NCBI GenBank assembly: GCA_031415055.1
Contig: JANOQZ010000021.1
Coordinates: forward strand, 62,001-126,000
DNA length: 64,000 nt
Direction: 5' to 3'
Source: JANMOK01 sp031415055
GTDB lineage: Bacteria > Pseudomonadota > Alphaproteobacteria > Rhodobacterales > Rhodobacteraceae
The notes beneath the pieces are model-generated. The model worked only from the letters and a program-made list of their open reading frames with translations. It did not search any database and was not told the DNA's origin. Shown here one piece after another: positions 50,756 to 59,023 of this stretch (within the stretch, counting starts at the first letter, position 1; each line of letters starts with the position of its first letter). A program made the translations under genes and the position numbers.

Positions 50756-51264
50756 TTCAGACTCGCCGTCGGTTCTTCGCCAAACAGTGCGCGCCGCAGG
50801 GCCGAAACCAATTCACCAGTTCCCAATGGTGAATTGGGATGCATTTCCGGGATCATCGGCTTGGTAGTGGCGTAGTTCTTTTCCGCAAGTCGCAAACGAT
50901 CCTGCGAACGCAAATGTAGCGGCACCACATATTTTTCGGGCACCAGCTGTGGCGTCATAGGTTTTTCAGCGGGCACTTGGCTTTTGTTTTCGACAACCTT
51001 TGCCAGCAAAATTTCCAAACGTCCTGCCGCAATTTCTGCCCGTTCGGTGGATTCGCCCAAGTTTGCGGCTGCCGAACTACTGAATTCCTTCGTCGCTGCC
51101 AAGGCAGTGCGCATTTCGTCCACTTGGCGTGACAAAGTCGCGATGGCGGCCCCCAGGCCATTGTCCAGTTCTTTCAGTTTGCGCACCCTCGCCGCAAGTG
51201 CTCGGCAATAGAACGCCGCCGAGAACACCCCGGCGATCAGCAAAATATTGGCGATGAGTTCCAT
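50752..51264 (-). CDS. DUF6468-like membrane-anchored coiled-coil flagellar protein
   Basis: 170 residues. One N-terminal membrane helix (MELIANILLIAGVFSAAFYC) is followed by KLKELDNGLGAAIATLSRQVDEMRTAL coiled coil and a Pro/Lys-rich tail. Small proteins of this layout follow fliL in alphaproteobacterial flagellar clusters and are grouped as DUF6468; I recall this grouping but cannot search it. The function is unknown. It lies eight bases after fliL and overlaps the MotE-like gene. Confidence 0.65.
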   Translation of the reverse strand: MELIANILLIAGVFSAAFYCRALAARVRKLKELDNGLGAAIATLSRQVDEMRTALAATKEFSSSAAANLGESTERAEIAAGRLEILLAKVVENKSQVPAEKPMTPQLVPEKYVVPLHLRSQDRLRLAEKNYATTKPMIPEMHPNSPLGTGELVSALRRALFGEEPTASLK

Positions 51265-51272
51265 ACTTCCCC

Positions 51273-51773
51273 CTAGTCCAAAACGAATTCTGTAATCAGC
51301 AAGTCCTTGACCCAGCCGTTGCCAGACACGACTTGTAAGCGACGCAGCATTTGCGCCCGCAGCCGCGTCAATGATGAAGGGTTTTCCAAATCGCTTTCAT
51401 CGACTGCGCGAAGATACGTGTTCAATACATCCATGAATCGCGGTTTCAAATGCGCGACTTGCGTCTCAAAACCAGGTTCGACTTCGATCTGGGCAGACAA
51501 TTTCAAATGACGCGCATTGGCCTGACTGCCGAGCGAAAAAATCATCGTATCTAGTGGGACGAATGCGACAGGCAATACCTGCATGGCCAGAACGGATTCT
51601 TCCGCCCCGTGACCGCTTTCCCCGCCTCCGCCTAGAATCATGCCACTGCTGGTCGCATAATAGCCTCCGCCGCCCAGAAACGCTGCCCCAAGCAAACCGA
51701 AGATCAGCGATTTTTTTCCCTTTTTGGCGGGAGCAACGGCCGAATCGGCCACTGATTCATTCGTATTTGCCAA
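51273..51773 (-). CDS. fliL: Flagellar basal-body protein FliL
   Basis: 166 residues. A cytoplasmic basic N-terminus (APAKKGKKS) is followed by one membrane helix (LIFGLLGAAFLGGGGYYA) and a FliL periplasmic domain (AFVPLDTMIFSLGS, HLKLSAQIEVEPGF, GWVKDLLITEFVLD). It associates with the stator. The start is TTG at 51773, well supported by GAGGTGAG just before. It is the first gene of the fliL-DUF6468-motE-motA-MotC-like operon, divergent from fliF. Confidence 0.92.
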   Translation of the reverse strand: MANTNESVADSAVAPAKKGKKSLIFGLLGAAFLGGGGYYATSSGMILGGGGESGHGAEESVLAMQVLPVAFVPLDTMIFSLGSQANARHLKLSAQIEVEPGFETQVAHLKPRFMDVLNTYLRAVDESDLENPSSLTRLRAQMLRRLQVVSGNGWVKDLLITEFVLD

Positions 51774-51820
51774 GACTCACCTCGGATTCTTTTCAGACGC
51801 ATTGTTTAACCCCATTCAGG

Positions 51821-51835
51821 CTAACCAATTATTAA
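51821..51835. promoter_or_regulatory. CtrA-box-like sequence upstream of fliF and fliL
   Basis: CTAA-N7-TTAA in the 130-base divergent region matches the CtrA consensus TTAA-N7-TTAA with one change. CtrA controls early flagellar genes in many alphaproteobacteria, including Rhodobacterales. The site is 69 bases before the fliF start codon. Confidence 0.35.
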
Positions 51836-51903
51836 GGGGAAGCAGGTGAAATGGTTTCAGCAGAATTGGCTAAAATGGCCTTGGTCCGAGTGCGAATGCT
51901 AGT

Positions 51904-53463
51904 ATGAACAACTTGCTGTCTACATGGGCCGCGATGGACAACCGTAAACGGCTGACTGCATTGCTGGCAGTCATTGCCTTGATGACCACGCTGACTTTCC
52001 TGTATAAATCCGTCGCCACGCCTTCGATGGCATTGCTTTATTCCGGTATTGATCCGACGGCCGCACGCGACATCGTCTCTGCGTTGGAACAACGAAATGT
52101 TGCGTTCGAAGTTCGAGGCGACAGTATTTACGTCGATCAGAACGAGCGCGACCCGATTCGATTGCAGCTGGCCGGCGAGGGGCTTCCAGAAAACGGTATC
52201 CAAGGCTACGAGCTGCTCGACAAACTTGCCGGTTTTGGAACAACCAATCAGATGTTTGACGCGGCTTACTGGCGGGCGCAGGAAGGCGAGCTTGCTCGAA
52301 CGATCTTGGCAACTCCAAAAGTTCGATCCGCTAGGGTTCACATTGCAAATGCAGTCAACCGACCGTTTGAAACCGAAAACGTCAAAACGGCCTCTGTGAC
52401 CGTTACTTTAACGGGCGGTACGCTTGGGCAAAACCACGCCAATGCTATCCGCTATCTAGTCGCTTCGTCCGTTTCGGGCCTTTTGCCAGAGAATGTGACT
52501 ATAATCGATGCCGCCGGCGGTATCGTACTTGCTGCAGGCAAATCTGAAATCACCGATCAACTCAACGCCCGCGCTGATGACCGTGCTTTGCAGTTGCAGA
52601 AGGGCTTGGAACGACTTTTGGGGGCACGCGTCGGTGCGGGCAATGCCGTCGTGCAGGTGAACGTCGATCTTAACGGCGAGACGGAAAATGTCATCGAACG
52701 CAGTTTTGATCCAGAAAAAAAGGTCGCCGTCAGTACCGAGACCGAAGAAACGACCGCTTCAGCGACCGGCAGCAGCCCAGGTAATGTCACCGTTGCTTCG
52801 AATTTGCCCGATGGGCAAACCGGCGGCGGTGGCCAGTCCAATACCAACAACAACGTCGCAAAAGAGCGAGTTAACTATGAGGTTTCGGAAACCACGCGCG
52901 AAATCACCCGTGCGGCCGGAAACGTTAAGCGCATTTCGGCGGCAATACTTGTCGACGGTATTTCGAGCGCTGATGGTGCCGGTGTGGTCACTTGGCAGCC
53001 GAGAACGGCTGAGGAACTAGACGCGCTTACGTCGCTGATCAAATCAGCTATTGGGTTTGATGAAAGTCGTGGAGATTCAGTGACAGTTTCTTCAATGGAA
53101 TTTACCCGTGGACCCGTTGAAGGCACTTTGGCCGAAGGGTCGATCTTCGATCTTTTTGCTGTAAATGTAATTAAACTATTACAACTTTCCGTCTTAGGTC
53201 TCGTTGTTTTGGTCCTAGGACTCTTTGTCGTTCGACCGGTCTTGTCTTCGACGAATCCACAGCAACTACTGCCTGCCCCAACGATTCCAGCGATTCCATC
53301 GCCGCAAGAAGTCAAACACTTACCTGACATGGCATCGGAATCCAAACAATCTGAAGACCCCGTCACATCCCTTCGCGGGTTGGTGTCAGAACGTTCCGAA
53401 GATTCTTCAAAAGTTATCAAGGGCTGGATTGATGCCCAACAGCCGGTGCCGGGAGTGGTCTGA
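51904..53463 (+). CDS. fliF: Flagellar MS-ring protein FliF
   Basis: 519 residues. TM1 is about residues 18-36. The periplasmic ring-building motifs include ALLYSGIDPTAARDIVSALEQ, ARVHIANAVNRPFETEN and VVQVNVDLNGETENV. TM2 is about 425-445. The short cytoplasmic tail has LRGLVSERSEDSSKVIKGWI, the form of the FliG-binding segment, so a FliG must be encoded elsewhere. The ribosome site is weak; an upstream stop at 51871 rules out earlier starts. The stop overlaps the next gene (TGATG). Confidence 0.95.
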   Translation: MNNLLSTWAAMDNRKRLTALLAVIALMTTLTFLYKSVATPSMALLYSGIDPTAARDIVSALEQRNVAFEVRGDSIYVDQNERDPIRLQLAGEGLPENGIQGYELLDKLAGFGTTNQMFDAAYWRAQEGELARTILATPKVRSARVHIANAVNRPFETENVKTASVTVTLTGGTLGQNHANAIRYLVASSVSGLLPENVTIIDAAGGIVLAAGKSEITDQLNARADDRALQLQKGLERLLGARVGAGNAVVQVNVDLNGETENVIERSFDPEKKVAVSTETEETTASATGSSPGNVTVASNLPDGQTGGGGQSNTNNNVAKERVNYEVSETTREITRAAGNVKRISAAILVDGISSADGAGVVTWQPRTAEELDALTSLIKSAIGFDESRGDSVTVSSMEFTRGPVEGTLAEGSIFDLFAVNVIKLLQLSVLGLVVLVLGLFVVRPVLSSTNPQQLLPAPTIPAIPSPQEVKHLPDMASESKQSEDPVTSLRGLVSERSEDSSKVIKGWIDAQQPVPGVV

Positions 53464-54053
53464 TGGTCGCAAGTCTCACTTTGGTTAGTTTTGCTGAAGA
53501 ATCGGTTGAACTTGGGGTACGAACGTCGCCTTTAAAGTTGATGCAAAAAGTGAAAGACGCCGCCTATGCAGAAGGTCTTCATGACGGATTTGCGCGGGCG
53601 GAGAGCAATTCCGCAAGCAAAAGTACTCAATTCGCCGCATTGATTTGCGAAACTATCGATGACCTGAATTTGCAGGCCGCCGAAGCCCGCGTTCGGGCGG
53701 CTTCGGCGATCGGGCCCATTCTGGAAGCGCTGTTGGAAACTATCGCACCGGACTTGGCTTTGCACGCTTTGAACAGTCAGATTGCACGGGTCGTAGCCGA
53801 CGCCGCAAAAGAATCACTCAGCCGAGCAATCACTGTGAAAGTCGCTCCAGAAAACTTGGCTGCGCTCGCTGTAATCTTTGAACGCCAAAGCGAGTTGCAA
53901 CTGCATGCCAGCCCCGGACATTCCGCCCACCAAGCGACAGTCGAATGGAATGATGGCCGCACGAATATCGATCTGAGCCGCGCTATCGACCAAAGTCGCG
54001 CGATCATCGCGAACTATTTCGACTCGGAAATTGAGGGCCTGAAAAATGTCTGA
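53463..54053 (+). CDS. fliH: FliH-like flagellar export apparatus protein
   Basis: 196 residues. The pattern is that of FliH: a charged AYAEGLHDGFARAES motif (common E-G-x(2)-G-F signature), a helical middle and a C-terminal domain with VKVAPENLAALAVIF and VEWNDGRTNIDLS. It binds the FliI ATPase and holds it at the export gate. Its position between fliF and fliN fits the usual order minus fliG. It overlaps both neighbours. Confidence 0.82.
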   Translation: MVASLTLVSFAEESVELGVRTSPLKLMQKVKDAAYAEGLHDGFARAESNSASKSTQFAALICETIDDLNLQAAEARVRAASAIGPILEALLETIAPDLALHALNSQIARVVADAAKESLSRAITVKVAPENLAALAVIFERQSELQLHASPGHSAHQATVEWNDGRTNIDLSRAIDQSRAIIANYFDSEIEGLKNV

Positions 54054-54372
54054 AGCCAATACCGAATCCGTTGAATCTTCCGATACGGTTGGGCTGAGAA
54101 GTCAATTATCTCGCCCCGACAACCCTTTACACCACGTCCCGATTGAACTCATCGTGGTGATCGGCAAAGCGCGGCCAAAAATTAGCGATCTAGTTAATTT
54201 TAAACAGAATTCGGTGATCCCGTTGAACACCAAAATCGATGACCCGGTAGAAATTTATGTGGGATCAAAGCTTATCGCCCGCGGCGAATTGCAGGAAAAT
54301 CAGCAAGGAGGTGCCGTTAGTCTTGCGGTGCGACTGACAGAAGTTGTCGATATGCGCTCGACTGGTGCCTAG
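54046..54372 (+). CDS. fliN: Flagellar switch protein FliN
   Basis: 108 residues. The C-terminal SpoA/FliN domain has VPIELIVVIGKARPKISDLVNF, followed by NTKIDDPVEIYVGSKLIARGELQ. It is a C-ring component. It overlaps fliH by eight bases, and the fliP start lies inside its last codons. FliM, the usual partner, is not in the window. Confidence 0.95.
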   Translation: MSEANTESVESSDTVGLRSQLSRPDNPLHHVPIELIVVIGKARPKISDLVNFKQNSVIPLNTKIDDPVEIYVGSKLIARGELQENQQGGAVSLAVRLTEVVDMRSTGA

Positions 54373-55096
54373 ATTGGGCCGGACTTTATTCTGGATACTG
54401 TTTGTTGGCATGTTTTTGGCCACACCAACATTTGCGCAGTCGATGAACATCGACCTTGGCGACCAAGGCTCGCTGTCGCTGCGTACCGTGCAACTATTCG
54501 TGTTCATCACATTGCTATCCTTAGCGCCGGGCCTCGCAATGATGGTGACGTGCTTTCCCTTCATGCTGACTGTGCTTGCCATCTTGCGGCAGGCAATCGG
54601 CGTGCAACAAGCACCGCCAAACATGATGATCGTTTCGTTGGCTTTGTTCTTAACATGGTTCGTCATGGAACCGGTTTTTCAAGATTCTTGGATGAATGGC
54701 GTGGAACCAATGAGCAGCGGTGTTCTGACACCTGAGGAAGCATTTCCGAAAATTATCGCGCCATTTCGGGCGTTCATGGAGCGCAGGGTCGACCCTGAAA
54801 CGATTACAATCTTAGAAAAATCGTCGATGAAAAAAAGTGTCGAAGGAGAACAAACAGAGCTGGCAATACTGGTTCCGTCGTTTCTGTTGACCGAAATCCA
54901 GCGCGGATTCGAAGTTGGTTTCTTGATATTCCTACCATTTCTAGTGATCGATCTCGTTGTTGCCGCCGTCTTGATGTCGATGGGGATGATGATGGTGCCG
55001 CCCGCCGCCGTTTCGCTGCCGTTCAAACTGGTCTTTTTCGTCTTGGCTGATGGCTGGGGTATGTTGGCCGGGGCGTTGGTGAGGAGTTACTCATAG
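54365..55096 (+). CDS. fliP: Flagellar export gate protein FliP
   Basis: About 243 residues. A signal peptide (LGRTLFWILFVGMFLATPTFAQ) is followed by four membrane segments with FliP signatures LTVLAILRQAIGVQQAPPN, FLTEIQRGFEVGF-like (here FLLTEIQRGFEVGFLIFLPF) and VLMSMGMMMVPPAAVSLPFKL. The start is not secure: GTG at 54365 gives a good signal peptide and the usual length, TTG at 54344 adds seven residues, and no ATG is available. It overlaps the end of fliN. Confidence 0.93.
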   Translation: MPRLGRTLFWILFVGMFLATPTFAQSMNIDLGDQGSLSLRTVQLFVFITLLSLAPGLAMMVTCFPFMLTVLAILRQAIGVQQAPPNMMIVSLALFLTWFVMEPVFQDSWMNGVEPMSSGVLTPEEAFPKIIAPFRAFMERRVDPETITILEKSSMKKSVEGEQTELAILVPSFLLTEIQRGFEVGFLIFLPFLVIDLVVAAVLMSMGMMMVPPAAVSLPFKLVFFVLADGWGMLAGALVRSYS

Positions 55097-55308
55097 CGCA
55101 TTTCAGGCGAATTGCCTGCTTCCGGGCAAGATCCGAGGTGGGCAATCGAGGTGCAGCCCGAAGGGCGCAAATTGGAATATTTAGAGCGGTTCGAACCATA
55201 GGTGTGTCGGCTGACCTGCTCTTGGCAACTTCGGTCGCCGATAGTCGCAACATTTTTCGAGATCTGAACCGTCGCGGCTGGCTGCCGCGAATGACTCAAC
55301 TTACTTGA
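55093..55308 (+). CDS. Possible 71-residue basic protein after fliP, no standard start codon
   Basis: An open frame runs from ATA at 55093 to TGA at 55306-55308. GAGGAG (55081-55086) lies six bases before the ATA, and the ATA overlaps the fliP stop as ATAG. The reading is basic and protein-like (for example AARRAQIGIFRAVRTIG, then RNIFRDLNRRGWLPRMTQ). If ATA is not used, GTG at 55138 gives 56 residues. The family is not recognised. It could be a small flagellar-operon gene or a decayed one. The rest of the gap to flgI (55309-55401) shows nothing. Confidence 0.3.
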   Translation: MAHFRRIACFRARSEVGNRGAARRAQIGIFRAVRTIGVSADLLLATSVADSRNIFRDLNRRGWLPRMTQLT

Positions 55309-55401
55309 TAAGTGGTGAGCAGACACAATTAAGACAACCGCCAAGTGGGTATGACAACTAACAAGCAACGTGAGTGGAAGAGTATTCGTCGCGCGTTATG
55401 C

Positions 55402-56520
55402 CTATTGAACAACAAATTCGGCGTGCAATGCGCCCGCCGCTTTAATGGCCTTCAAGATGTCGATTAGGTCTCGCGGCGCAACGCCTAGTGCGTTCAGGCC
55501 TTCGATGACTTCGGGCAATGTTACGCCTTCGTCAACATAGGCAATACCGGTGCCGGGGGCTTCGGAAATTTGTGTTTGCGTGCGCGGAACCACGATTGTT
55601 TCTCCGTCGGTGAACGGGTCCGGTTGAATAGCAATCGGTTCTTCGCGGACCCGCAAAGTCAACCCGCCCTGCGATACCGCGACGGCGGATATTCTGACAT
55701 CCGTGCCCAAAACGATTGTGCCAGATCGCTGGTCGATAACCACACGCGCTTTCTGTTCGGGTTCAACGACGATGTTCTCAAGGAGGCTGATAAGATGTGC
55801 GGCGGTTGGCGCATCGCTTCCTTGAAGTGTCAAACGCACCGTTCCCGAATCGAGCATCCTGGCAATCGGTTGACGGAAATGATCATTGATCGCCCGTTCG
55901 ATCCGTGCTGCGGTGGTAAAATCGGGGTCGCGCAGTGCCAAACGCATGTTCCGCATGTCGTCAAACGAGAACCCAATTTCACGTTCGACCCTTGCGCCAC
56001 CGGGTATGACACCGACAGTGGGCACGCCAATGGTTGTTGTCTCGGCGTTGCCAGAAGCGGACACGCCCCCAGCAATGATGGACCCTTGCGCAACGGCATA
56101 GATTTGCCCATCTGCAGCATTCAAGGGTGTCATTATTAATGTACCGCCGAGGAGGCTTTTCGTGTCGCCGATTGAAGAAACTGTGATGTCTATCCGACCG
56201 CCGGCCCGGGCAAATGGGGGCAAAACCGCGGTGACCAGAACTGCAGCAACATTTTTTGGTCGAAATTGTTCGCCAGTGACATTCACCCCTAGTCGTTCCA
56301 ACAACGAAGACATGGCCTCTTCGGTAAAGGGCGCGTTGCGTAACCCATCGCCTGTGCCGTTGAGACCAACGACCAAGCCATAGCCGACCAGATCATTCCC
56401 GCGCACACCGTCGATCTCGACAAGATCTTTGATTCGAACAGGCGCCGCAAGCGCCCAGCTTGACACAACCGCGACCAGCGAAAAGCTACAAAAAGCTACA
56501 AAAAAAAGGCGTGATTTCAA
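55402..56520 (-). CDS. flgI: Flagellar P-ring protein FlgI
   Basis: 372 residues. A signal peptide of about 25 ends in ALA. The mature start VRIKDLVEIDGVRGNDLVGYGLVVGLNGTGDG is diagnostic for FlgI, as are the later SIGDTKSLLGGTLIMTPL and IDQRSGTIVLGTDVRI. It forms the P-ring, chaperoned by FlgA. The start appears to be TTG at 56520, with GGGG upstream. It is the last gene of the flgE-flgK-flgL-flgI run. Confidence 0.95.
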   Translation of the reverse strand: MKSRLFFVAFCSFSLVAVVSSWALAAPVRIKDLVEIDGVRGNDLVGYGLVVGLNGTGDGLRNAPFTEEAMSSLLERLGVNVTGEQFRPKNVAAVLVTAVLPPFARAGGRIDITVSSIGDTKSLLGGTLIMTPLNAADGQIYAVAQGSIIAGGVSASGNAETTTIGVPTVGVIPGGARVEREIGFSFDDMRNMRLALRDPDFTTAARIERAINDHFRQPIARMLDSGTVRLTLQGSDAPTAAHLISLLENIVVEPEQKARVVIDQRSGTIVLGTDVRISAVAVSQGGLTLRVREEPIAIQPDPFTDGETIVVPRTQTQISEAPGTGIAYVDEGVTLPEVIEGLNALGVAPRDLIDILKAIKAAGALHAEFVVQ

Positions 56521-56524
56521 ACGA

Positions 56525-57532
56525 TTACCCCATATACGAAGTCAGTGACAGTTGTGACAATCGCGAGGAAACCAGATAATGCGACTGCAGTTGTCCCTGC
56601 ATTGCTTGAAACCGTGTTGCGGCCAGATACGGATCTGAGGCGACGATGTTGTTGCGGGCAATTTCAAGCCCAGTCCGTTCAGCCTCTTGGAATGCTTGTG
56701 AATCGGAAATTCGTTGCTCAATGTGGCCAAGATTTGCGCGCAGAGCGAGGATTTCGTCTTGCCCGGCAAGCAACCCTCCACCTGCAGACCGCAAAATTTC
56801 GCGCTGTTCTTCCGGTGATGACGAGAGTGTGCCGTTCGCAACCAGGCTTGCCAGCGCCAAGTTGCGCAACACTTCACGAATTGCGGGATCGTCGGCTCGC
56901 ACTTGCACGGCAACACTTTCGCCTTCGGCCAGTTCAACGGGCGCCGCATCGCCTGCCGATCCAAGATAGCCGGTGACGGAATAGCCACTTGCCGGATTGT
57001 TGAAATAGTCGTCAACAATGGCGGCAACGGCCGTTCCACTTGTTGCCGCCGCAGTCAGCGTTGCCAAATCCGAAAGAATTTGCCCTGCACTTGCTGTTGC
57101 CGCTCTATCGGCTGCATCACCTGCAAAAACCGAACGACCCGCATAACGGGCATTCAGCGCCGCAATCGCGCTGTCAAAATGGTTCAAGGCGTCTGCGGCT
57201 TCGATTCGCGAAGAACTCATGTCTTCACGGTCACCCGCCGACAAAAGCCTTGGGCCAAGCTGGTCTATTGACTTCTGGAGCAGAGCCAATGTCTTGCTGG
57301 TGGTACCGGCCCGACCCTCCGCCAACGACAAATTTGCCGCTTGCGCGTCTATTCGCGCCATGGCTCGATCCAACGAAAACAGGTGTTTGGAGTCGCCGTG
57401 AGTTGCTGCCAGCACATCCCGCTTTAAACCCGACGACATTTCTGACCCTGCCTGCTCAAACTGCAGGCGCAGAGCGGCACCTTGGCGCTGAAGTTGCATA
57501 CCCGTTGAAAGTGTAGAGATCCGACCGAGCAT
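56525..57532 (-). CDS. flgL: Hook-filament junction protein FlgL
   Basis: 335 residues, flagellin-like at both ends: N-terminal STLSTGMQLQRQGAALRLQFEQ, central Ala-rich variable part, and C-terminal NIVASDPYLAATRFQAMQGQLQ. It is the second junction subunit. The gene lies two bases after flgK and four before flgI. Confidence 0.9.
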   Translation of the reverse strand: MLGRISTLSTGMQLQRQGAALRLQFEQAGSEMSSGLKRDVLAATHGDSKHLFSLDRAMARIDAQAANLSLAEGRAGTTSKTLALLQKSIDQLGPRLLSAGDREDMSSSRIEAADALNHFDSAIAALNARYAGRSVFAGDAADRAATASAGQILSDLATLTAAATSGTAVAAIVDDYFNNPASGYSVTGYLGSAGDAAPVELAEGESVAVQVRADDPAIREVLRNLALASLVANGTLSSSPEEQREILRSAGGGLLAGQDEILALRANLGHIEQRISDSQAFQEAERTGLEIARNNIVASDPYLAATRFQAMQGQLQSHYLVSSRLSQLSLTSYMG

Positions 57533-57534
57533 TA

Positions 57535-58995
57535 TTACATCTCCATCAATGTCTGCAGCAAGTTGTCGATCACCGAGACGACACGCGCATTCGCGGCATA
57601 GGCTTGTTCAACCAGCATCAATTGCTGCATTTCATAGTCGGTGTCGACGCCCGCGCCAGAGATCTCCGATTCCCGGAAAGTTGCGGCGCGGGCTGCGTTG
57701 AACACATACTTTTCGTTGGCGTTTTGCGCAGCGACGCCATTTTGCGATACAATGTCGGCCGCAAACTCGCCCAAATTCACCGACCCAGCAACACCGGAAC
57801 CGATCGGCGGAATTTGTTGCTGCGTAACTGCGTTGCGCATTGCCACCAGGATGATGCCGAATCCAGCATTGCCCGCCGTTGCTGCGTAAAGTCCGTCGCG
57901 CAAATGCCAAAGGGCACCGCCTAGCGTTGGATCAACATTTGCGTTGATTTTCAGACGACTGGCCAGACCTTCCGTATCGGCGGGGTTCAGGGCCGCGCCC
58001 GCGTCGGTAAATAGACCCGGCATGCCTGGCGTGATACTTGGATCAAGCGCCGTGGATTCAAACCGCTGCATCAAATCAGCGGAGAATGCATCAAGCCTAC
58101 GATCCGCTTCCGGCACAATAACATCGCGCAACGCGAAATTGGCGCTCAGCGAGCCGCCATCCAACAGGCCGCCAGAAAACCCGATTGGCACCGGCACACC
58201 GTTCAAACTAAGGCCCGACAATGTGCCACTCGCGACATTCATGTCGGGTGTGATCAGGTTTGTTGCCGTAAACTGCAGTTGCGCCCGGTTGCCGTCGAGC
58301 AATTGTGCACCCGAGTTGGTAAACAACGCTACTTGTCCATCGTCGCGCCGAATCGACTTTATGGGAAGAATTCCGGCTATCTTGTCGATCAGATGTTTAC
58401 GCTGATCCATGAGCGCGGATGCATCGTTACCGCCCGCGACTTGCATTTGGATTTCGCGATTCAACTGATCAATGTCACCTAGCGCCGAATTGACCACTTC
58501 AACTTGTCGAGAAATTTCCGCGTCAGCGTCCATTCTGATGCGTTGGTTCTCTGTAGAGATATTCGTGACAGTTGTGACAAGACCAGTTGCTGCCCTCAGC
58601 AAATTGGCTTGCATCGGACCCGATTCCGGCGTTGCTGCCGCAGCAACAAGTGCTGCCTCAAAGCCAACAACCATTGTTGGCAACGAACCTCCCTCGCCCG
58701 GTTGACCCAATGCGGTTCCCAACTTAGCATAACCGGATGCCAATACCGACGACAGTGCGCTGTCGGCATCGGCACCACGACGCAAAGACACAGCAACAGC
58801 ATCTTCAAAGCGAATGATGGCGTCGACTTTAACCCCCGCGCCTTTTCCGCCGACGGAATTGGCGGATAGTTCGACCGAACGCCGTGAATAGTTTTCGTTC
58901 AGGGCATTGGCGACATTGCTGGAAATGATCTCGGCCAAGCGCGAATTGGCCGTCAAGCCCGAATAGGCATTCGAAAGCGCAGCCCCGATACTCAT
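57535..58995 (-). CDS. flgK: Hook-filament junction protein FlgK
   Basis: 486 residues. The N-terminus SIGAALSNAYSGLTANSRLAEIISSNVANALNENYSRR is the FlgK/rod-hook signature. GEGGSLPTMVVGFEAALVAAAATPES and the C-terminal MQQLMLVEQAYAANARVVSVID helix complete it. It joins the hook to the filament adaptor FlgL. Confidence 0.95.
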   Translation of the reverse strand: MSIGAALSNAYSGLTANSRLAEIISSNVANALNENYSRRSVELSANSVGGKGAGVKVDAIIRFEDAVAVSLRRGADADSALSSVLASGYAKLGTALGQPGEGGSLPTMVVGFEAALVAAAATPESGPMQANLLRAATGLVTTVTNISTENQRIRMDADAEISRQVEVVNSALGDIDQLNREIQMQVAGGNDASALMDQRKHLIDKIAGILPIKSIRRDDGQVALFTNSGAQLLDGNRAQLQFTATNLITPDMNVASGTLSGLSLNGVPVPIGFSGGLLDGGSLSANFALRDVIVPEADRRLDAFSADLMQRFESTALDPSITPGMPGLFTDAGAALNPADTEGLASRLKINANVDPTLGGALWHLRDGLYAATAGNAGFGIILVAMRNAVTQQQIPPIGSGVAGSVNLGEFAADIVSQNGVAAQNANEKYVFNAARAATFRESEISGAGVDTDYEMQQLMLVEQAYAANARVVSVIDNLLQTLMEM

Positions 58996-59023
58996 TTCCC
59001 TTTCCTTTCTGATTACTAGTTGT

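Noticed and set aside
55087..55368. Minus-strand frame of 93 codons between fliP and flgI
   Set aside because: It is the complement of the more protein-like plus-strand frame at 55093-55308 and has no ribosome site.
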